This document shows, piece by piece, positions 58,566-64,000 of a DNA stretch of 64,000 nt (its first letter is position 1; the number at the start of each line of letters is the position of its first letter). Below the pieces are notes generated by a model. The model worked only from the letters and a program-made list of their open reading frames with translations, searched no databases and was not told the origin of the DNA. Made by a program: the position numbers and the translations under genes. The stretch is from Margaritifera margaritifera. Its lineage: Eukaryota; Mollusca; Bivalvia; Unionida; Margaritiferidae. The stretch spans positions 496,001 through 560,000 of the forward strand of contig JAQPZY010001184.1 of NCBI GenBank assembly GCA_029931535.1, read 5' to 3'.

Positions 58566-59262
58566 CATAACTTAGAGTCCTGATTGGTTCATCCGTATTG
58601 CGCAGACATAACTTAGAGTCCTGATTGGTTCATCCGTATTGCCCAGACATAACTTATGGTCCTGATTGGTTCATCCGTATTGCCCAGACATAACTTAGAG
58701 TCCTGATTGGTTCATCCGTATTGCCCAGACATAACTTATGGTCCTGATTGGTTCATCCGTATTGCCCAGACACAACTTATGGTCCTGATTGGTTCATCCG
58801 TATTGCCCAGACATAACTTATGGTCCTGATTGGTTCATCCGTATTGCCCAGACATAACTTATGGTCCTGATTGGTTCATCCGTATTGCCCAGACATAACT
58901 TTTGCTCCTGATTGGTTCATCCGTATTGCCCAGACATAACTTATGGTCCTGATTGGTTCATCCGTATTGCCCAGACATAACTTATGGTCCTGATTGGTTC
59001 ATCCGTATTGCCCAGACACAACTTATGGTCCTGATTGGTTCATCCGTATTGCCCAGACATAACTCATGGTCCTGATTGGTTCATCCGTATTGCCCAGACA
59101 TAACTTATGGTCCTGATTGGTTCATCCGTATTGCCCAGACATAACTTATGGTCCTGATTGGTTCATCCGTATTGCCCAGACATAACTTTTGCTCCTGATT
59201 GGTTCATCCGTATTGCCCAGACATAACTTATGGTCCTGATTGGTTCATCCGTATTGCCCAGA
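58566..59262. repeat. 41-bp minisatellite, exactly 17 units, CCAAT site in each
   Basis: CATAACTTATGGTCCTGATT then GGTTCATCCGTATTGCCCAGA. The length is 697 bp, exactly 17 x 41. Every unit has CTGATTGGTT, the complement of AACCAATCAG, which matches the NF-Y (CCAAT-box) consensus. Few variants occur (TTAGAG, TTTTGC, CACAAC) and some reappear at intervals, suggesting multi-unit duplications. Confidence 0.97.
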
Positions 59263-59579
59263 CATTTATCAAAGGCTGCTAAAAGTTTGTGTTGACCCTT
59301 TTCTGTATATCGACAGCAAACACATTATGCGCAATTTGTTTTATATCATTCGTCCTTCCAGAAAAAACACGGCCATTGAAACCTTACCCTTTTAACAGAC
59401 TTTCAAAACCTTTCCAACAAATGACTAATGCCTCCAAGGATATCCAAACTAATAAGCCTTTTCTGTGATTCTTGAGCTCCTTTAAAACATTTGCTGTCAC
59501 CATCTTGTGTTAAATAATTGATAAAGATATGTTTTTATCTGTAACTAAGGTTTCAACTAATTTGGCAGCATGAGACTTG
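59263..59579. other. Intergenic, nothing recognised
   Basis: A+T-rich. Confidence 0.4.
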
Positions 59580-59690
59580 TGTACGCCAATGACTGAGCGT
59601 TGGCGTACATTTTAAGTGCATTTACTGGCATTATTGTGTACGCCTATGATTGAGCGTTGGCGTACATTTTGTGTGCATATACCGGCAAGA
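59580..59690. repeat. 57-bp direct repeat, 2 units, each a hairpin
   Basis: TGTACGCCAA (59580-59589) pairs with TTGGCGTACA (59600-59609). The next unit has TGTACGCCTA (59637-59646) and TTGGCGTACA (59657-59666). Loops are 10 nt and both contain TGAGCG. Confidence 0.9.
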
Positions 59691-59741
59691 TTGAGGGATG
59701 AATTTTCGTGGTTTACTTTTTGTAAAATTCTCTACACTGGC

Positions 59742-59841
59742 TATGATTGTTTTTTTTTCAGGGGCTGACCTTTGTACCTTTCAGATGCACTTATGATTGT
59801 TTTTTTTTCAGGGGCTGACCTTTGTACCTTTCAGATGCACA
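59742..59841. repeat. 50-bp direct repeat, 2 units, with splice-acceptor-like T tract
   Basis: TATGATTGTTTTTTTTTCAG then GGGCTGACCTTTGTACCTTTCAGATGCAC(T), twice without a mismatch seen. T9-CAG is a strong acceptor-like signal on the plus strand in both copies. Confidence 0.92.
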
Positions 59842-60335
59842 GCTTGTATAGTATTTTATTGTGCATCAATGTCTATAATAATTGGTATATTGCGTGCAAA
59901 AACAAGGGGTTCTTTATGGTCATTTAATTATTTTTGTGTATTAACGAAGAGCCCATCGGTCATATCTTTGAGTATATTTGACCTATAATTCATGTTTTTT
60001 TTCATATTACAAGCGGCGGGTCGGTCGAGGGATGAATGCGGAATAGGGGACTTGATTTGAGAAAGGATAGGACTTGATTTGAGAAAGGATAGGGTTTGTC
60101 GCATTTCATGTATACTTGTTTCAGTTCGACTAGGACCACAGGTGCAATCCTATTTAGCTTGCAGGCCTAGGACATTTTTTTCGGGGGTGGGGGGATGGGA
60201 TGGGGTGGTGGTTCAATCAGTAGATTCAAACAAGGATTCTTTTTTATATCAGTTTTGAACTCACAATAAGTACATTTGATGTTCAGGTTACTGCAAACCC
60301 ACCACCACCACTGAGTTTCATTTCTCACATCAAAA
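59842..60335. other. Intergenic; short direct repeat
   Basis: GGACTTGATTTGAGAAAGGATA occurs twice at 60048-60092. G-rich run near 60184-60210. Confidence 0.5.
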
Positions 60336-60490
60336 GTAACATGGCGTTTCGGATGGGAGAGGGTGATATCAATGTACGTTAGCTCTCATCTTTGTTTTAA
60401 CATATATGTTGGTGTTATATTTAAATGCCCTTTTATATATACGTAATTATAGGTATGGATAATATTGCTTGATTCCTTATCAATATATAT
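60336..60490. repeat. Dispersed repeat, copy 2
   Basis: Matches 56600-56810 in order but lacks most of the G-rich tract. Confidence 0.75.
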
Positions 60491-61051
60491 AAATAAATTG
60501 ATAATTATATAATAAAGAATAGGAAAAAGTAATTGATGTGTGAGACAAATATTATGTAACCTTTAATCAATTCAAGCTCAAAGTCGAACTTAGCTTTTAA
60601 ATTACAAGCTTGCGTTATTCTGGACTCGGTTAGAAAGGATGAGACATGAGGAAAATATTTATTCTGTTCTTATGTCATTTCGCACGAACCAGTCTTCTTC
60701 CCAAGTAAAGCGATCGTACAATTCCGTGTTCCTTCTGAATTCCCTTAGAAATGAAGGCTACAAATCTCTACAGTTAAAACATCCCTTCGTTTTTACGGAT
60801 ATATAAAATATGTTTACTCCACGCAACATGATAAAGACAAATATATTTGCTCTATCATGAAAATATAAATTGGAGGCACAAACAAAAATTTAAAAGACGT
60901 GATGTATGACATTTCCATTACCTCTTCCTCCAAATCTAGGTATAAATTCCAAAGGTCAGTCTCATTATCATAAAGTCTACTAATGGGGTCAACTTGTAAT
61001 AACGCTTATCTGCACGAGAAGGAAATGATTCACTGCCGTGTGGCTTGCATT
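60491..61051. other. Intergenic, nothing recognised
   Basis: A+T-rich. Confidence 0.4.
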
Positions 61052-61269
61052 CCGTCTATACTTTATTATAAGTCGAGTTCAACTGCAAACTGCACTGACC
61101 CATATCTGCCGTCGCATAATGCGCCGGTGGATCTAGGTCTATGCAGTTTGCTAGGAATACTCATTAGAATAGACAACATAGACCCTGACATGACGAAACT
61201 TTAGGGGACGGCAGATCAGGGGTATATGTTGCTTGCAGTTGGACTCAACTTATGAGCGAGTATATACGG
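61052..61269. mobile_element. Nested-hairpin MITE, copy E
   Basis: Starts CCGTCTATACTTTATTATAA and ends GAGCGAGTATATACGG followed by TA (61270-61271); the left flanking dinucleotide is mutated (TT). First hairpin GACCCATATCTGCCG / CGGTGGATCTAGGTC. In the second, the apex is replaced by ATGACGAAACTTTAGGGG between GACCCTGACATG and GGCAGATCAGGGG. Confidence 0.88.
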
Positions 61270-62186
61270 TATATTAGATCCGTAGTTATGACAGGAAGTA
61301 GATTTTTTAGGTTATGACCTAAAGGTTATTATTAGTCTATGTAATTATTTCAAAGCAAAAATGTTGATACTTTGCAGAGGAGATGTTGCAACGTGATACA
61401 AAAACTATCAAGCGGTGCATACCAATTGTTAGAATCAGACTATATTTACAGCAAACTTGAATATTTTATATGCCTGGCAGAATATCGGGAAATATAGTCA
61501 TTAATTCCTGGTTAACCTTGAAATGCTCTTACAATTTATCATACTGAGTAAACTACAGCTAGTTAGAGTTTGTTATCTTTTTGTTACAGTCAGACTGGCA
61601 TGCAAGATGACGAGCATAGAGTATAGGCAGACAGACAGACAGACGGAGAGATAGATAAATAGTCAGTGGATATTATGATAGTTCTGAACCATTGGGAAGT
61701 TTCAAACAGTACGGCTTTTTTTCTTCGTGTTGGAAAACAATACATTGAGAAATTTCTCGAAATTCAATTTCCAGTACTCTCACTGTACCTACTACTCTAA
61801 AATTACTGGACCAGTCAAACTCGAGGGCATTATTCCACAAATTAAAATCTACTAGACCAGTCAGTTTATAAAGATAAATGGCGAAACCCCCCAAAATAAG
61901 TGAAATTTTTACACATCGTAAATAATGCCACAATACAAAAATGTCCAAGGAAGATAAATCTCTTAGTGTCTTGGGAGTCACAGCTATGCTTTTACAAGTT
62001 ACTTCCTTTGGTGAAAGTTATTTATAGAATCAGTACAGCATATGAAAATTTACCTACACAGTAAACATAATCTGCGGTACAGGATATGTTTCATATATAA
62101 ATCGATAATTTACGTTAAGTAGCAATTAGCTAGCAAGAGTGCTACCTGGCAAAGTGGTCCGAGTGGATTTATTTCTCATAGTGTAG
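61270..62186. other. Intergenic; short (GACA)n
   Basis: (CAGA)n near 61626-61647. The minus-strand open frame at 61673-61981 (102 codons) is A+T-rich in composition and lacks a recognisable domain; not called. Confidence 0.4.
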
Positions 62187-62380
62187 ACTAGTCACATTTT
62201 AGACTGGATTCTTCATAGACCTGATGATAATATTCTACAGTCCTCCCTGGTGTCCCACGAACTTGCATCATATCACTTCTGCATTATATGCTATCTTGAC
62301 GTATCAGTCCATAACCCTCCACCTTTATTTGCTACTAAGAGACACCTCCGTATGATAAATAGAACCCAACTATCCAAGCA
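62187..62380 (+). pseudogene. LINE endonuclease C-terminal end
   Basis: The frame reads HILDWILHRPDDNILQSSLV then SHELASYHFCIICYLDVSV and PPPLFATKRHLRMINRTQLS. This is the GHxLDWV ... SDHxxI ending of apurinic-like LINE endonucleases followed by the start of the linker. The catalytic D in the SDH motif is replaced (ASYH). The frame stops at KQS* and continues in another frame as the linker. Confidence 0.7.
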
Positions 62381-62392
62381 ATCATAACAACT

Positions 62393-63007
62393 TTGTTACC
62401 TCCTACAGCAGAACAACTTGATAACTGCTTGCGTTCATTGTTCGACAAACATGCTCCAGCAACCAAGTGCAGAGTATCAATTCAAAAGTGTTCTCCGTGG
62501 TATAGCAGTGTTAGGGACCAGCTTCGCACTGCTAAAAGAGACCGCCGTAAGGCTGAGAGGCTTCGGCTTTCCACCAGACTCACTATTCATAAGCAACTCT
62601 ATGAAGCCGCTAAGAAGAATGTTACAAACATAGTCCATGCAGCGAAATCAGCCCACCACAGTACTAAGATCACTGAAAGTTCCAGCTGCAAAGAGCTCTT
62701 CGAGATTACTAACAAGCTAATGTCAAGGAACAAATGTACACCACTTCCAACTACCTTCTCTCCAGTCGACCTTCCGGACCAGTTTGCAAATTTCTTCCGT
62801 GACAAAGTACAAGCCATTAGAGATATGCTTGACAACACAATTTCAATTGACTCATCGTCGCCATACAGTTGCGATACAGAATTTTAGCTTCAACCGTTAG
62901 CAGCATTTGAACCGGTCTCTATGGATTTAGTACGTACAAACATGATGAAGAGTGCCCCAAAGTCATGTGAACTTGATCCGATTCCGACATCACTGCTGCT
63001 TGAGTGC
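62393..63007 (+). pseudogene. LINE ORF2 linker between endonuclease and RT
   Basis: The frame reads TAEQLDNCLRSLFDKHAPAT (62402 on), the conserved LDKHAP segment of CR1/L2-type ORF2. A basic helix follows (RDQLRTAKRDRRKAERL), then the segment around LPDQFANFFRDKVQAIR. A TAG at 62885-62887 interrupts the frame, which goes on to KSCELDPIPTSLLLEC, the first RT block (xDPIPT). It ends with a one-base shift at about 63007. Confidence 0.85.
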
Positions 63008-63009
63008 TA

Positions 63010-64000
63010 GATCCAATGTTGCCTTCACTAACTGATGTTATTAATACTTCTCTCTCATCCGGGGAATTCCCATCATTTTTCAAAACTGCCACTGTAAAGC
63101 CTCTGCTGAAGAAACCAAAACTTGACCATAACGATTTAAACAACTACCGCCCAGTTTCTAACCTCCCATTCATGTCAAAAATCGTAGAAAAAATTGGTCT
63201 ATCCCAACTTGTATCTCATCTGAATTCAAACAGTCTTTTTAGCAATGTACAGTCTGCATATCGCCCTCACCACAGTACCGAAACTACCCTTCTGAAAGTA
63301 GTTAACGACCTTCTCTCTGCTTCGGATAGTGGAAAGATTACAGTCCTCACCCTCCTTGACTTCTCTGCAGCATTTGACACAATAGACCATGATATATTAC
63401 TTCACCGTCTCCATCATGTATTTGGCATTCATTATACAGCCTTACTATGGTTCAAGTCCTACTTGGTCAACAGGACACAAATTGTGTCCGCAAATGGAAA
63501 ACACTCCAGCCCAGTTGATCTATGTTTTGGTGTTCCACAAGGTTCTGTTCTTGGACCTGTTCTCTTCATTCTATACACTCAGCCGCTCTCAAGTGTCATA
63601 GATCATCATCCAGTGTCTCACCAATTGTACGCTGATGACACCCAAATATACAAATCGAGCCACCCAACTGAAGTTGATGATACCATCCAAGGTGTAGAGA
63701 GGTGCATTTCCGATGTGAAATCATGGATGACATGTAACAAGCTGCAGATGAAGGATGATAAAACTGAAGCCATTCTGATTACAACACAAAAACTGTCTCA
63801 TTCACATCCTTTACCTCAAACAATAAATATCAGCAACACCAACATTAAATTCACACAGTCAGTACGAAACCTAGGTGTTACTCTAGAAGGTACTCTCTCA
63901 TTGCACCAACATGTCATGAACATATGCAAGGCTGCATATCTTGAGCTGAGAGGCATCAGCTCCATTCGCAATTATCTTTCAGTTGATGCCACTACAACAC
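63010..64000 (+). CDS. LINE reverse transcriptase, open to the window edge
   Basis: 330 codons without a stop. The order of motifs is that of a non-LTR RT: NNYRPVSNLPFMSKIVEKI (63134 on), SAYRPHHSTETTLLKV, TLLDFSAAFDTIDHDILLHR with the first catalytic Asp, GVPQGSVLGPVLFILYT, LYADDTQIY with the catalytic Asp pair, then the thumb region NKLQMKDDKTEAIL and RNLGVTL. All three catalytic aspartates are present. The protein works, in intact copies, by target-primed reverse transcription in the nucleus. Here it lacks an intact N-terminus, so this copy is probably immobile. The clade (CR1/L2 group) is inferred from the motif wording. Confidence 0.92.

Larger units (their letters stand above)
62187..64000 (+). 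mobile_element. CR1/L2-like LINE, 5'-truncated, runs off the window
   Basis: Non-LTR retrotransposon ORF2 on the plus strand: the end of the endonuclease domain (62187-62380), a linker (62393-63007) and the reverse transcriptase (63010-64000). Three lesions are visible: a frameshift near 62380, a stop at 62885-62887 and a one-base frameshift near 63007. The 5' start of ORF2 and any ORF1 are missing upstream, which suggests 5' truncation as is usual for LINE copies. The 3' end is beyond the window. Confidence 0.9.

Noticed and set aside
58566..59262. CRISPR-like regular repeats (also 7770-8018 and 13711-14060)
   Set aside because: Units are contiguous with no unique spacers, and the setting is an animal genome; these are minisatellites.
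61673..61981. 102-codon minus-strand frame
   Set aside because: A+T-rich composition, no domain or splice borders; compatible with chance.

Overview
The window looks like nuclear DNA of an animal, most likely a marine mollusc (probably a bivalve). This is inferred from several things: A+T-rich sequence with almost no long open frames, very dense microsatellites and minisatellites, tRNA-derived SINEs with V-type (Ser/Leu-like) heads, hAT-type MITEs, a decayed mariner element and two kinds of LINE. The species cannot be fixed from sequence alone. No bacterial-style operon, rRNA, functional tRNA or CRISPR array is present.

Layout. 1-9 kb: the end of a MITE at the window edge, a 33-bp minisatellite inside a ~0.52-kb tandem duplication, a SINE, the first of five copies of a nested-hairpin MITE, and the best protein-coding evidence here: two minus-strand exons (5262-5419 and 4494-4696) that join in phase and end in a stop. 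10-18.3 kb: a degenerate tandem segmental duplication of ~3 kb, invaded by a SINE (perfect 13-bp target duplication), a hAT MITE (perfect 8-bp target duplication), a hairpin MITE, a 10 x 35 bp minisatellite and a mariner pseudogene. 18.6-33 kb: microsatellites, fold-back sequences and scattered exon-like pieces. 33.2-36.2 kb: a decayed plus-strand LINE whose reverse-transcriptase fragment runs straight into a 45-bp minisatellite apparently made from its own coding sequence. 36-39 kb: diverged dispersed duplications. 40.1-41.3 kb: a large inverted repeat whose two arms both end in ATGAGT. 49.6-51.2 kb: a ~140-bp tandem array with repeated YY1-like motifs, into which a hairpin MITE inserted at a TA that sister units retain as empty sites. 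52.5-59.3 kb: two more hAT MITEs, a SINE and three minisatellites, one being exactly 17 x 41 bp with a CCAAT (NF-Y-like) site in every unit. 62.2-64 kb: a CR1/L2-like LINE with an intact RT core, cut by the window edge.

No multi-exon gene could be completed. Exon-like segments were called from an open frame plus splice-like borders and by how protein-like they look; most are low-confidence. Nearly all longer ATG open frames lie in microsatellites, minisatellites or mobile elements. The main biology visible is transposon insertion, decay and tandem-repeat birth, with insertions nested so that relative ages can be read.
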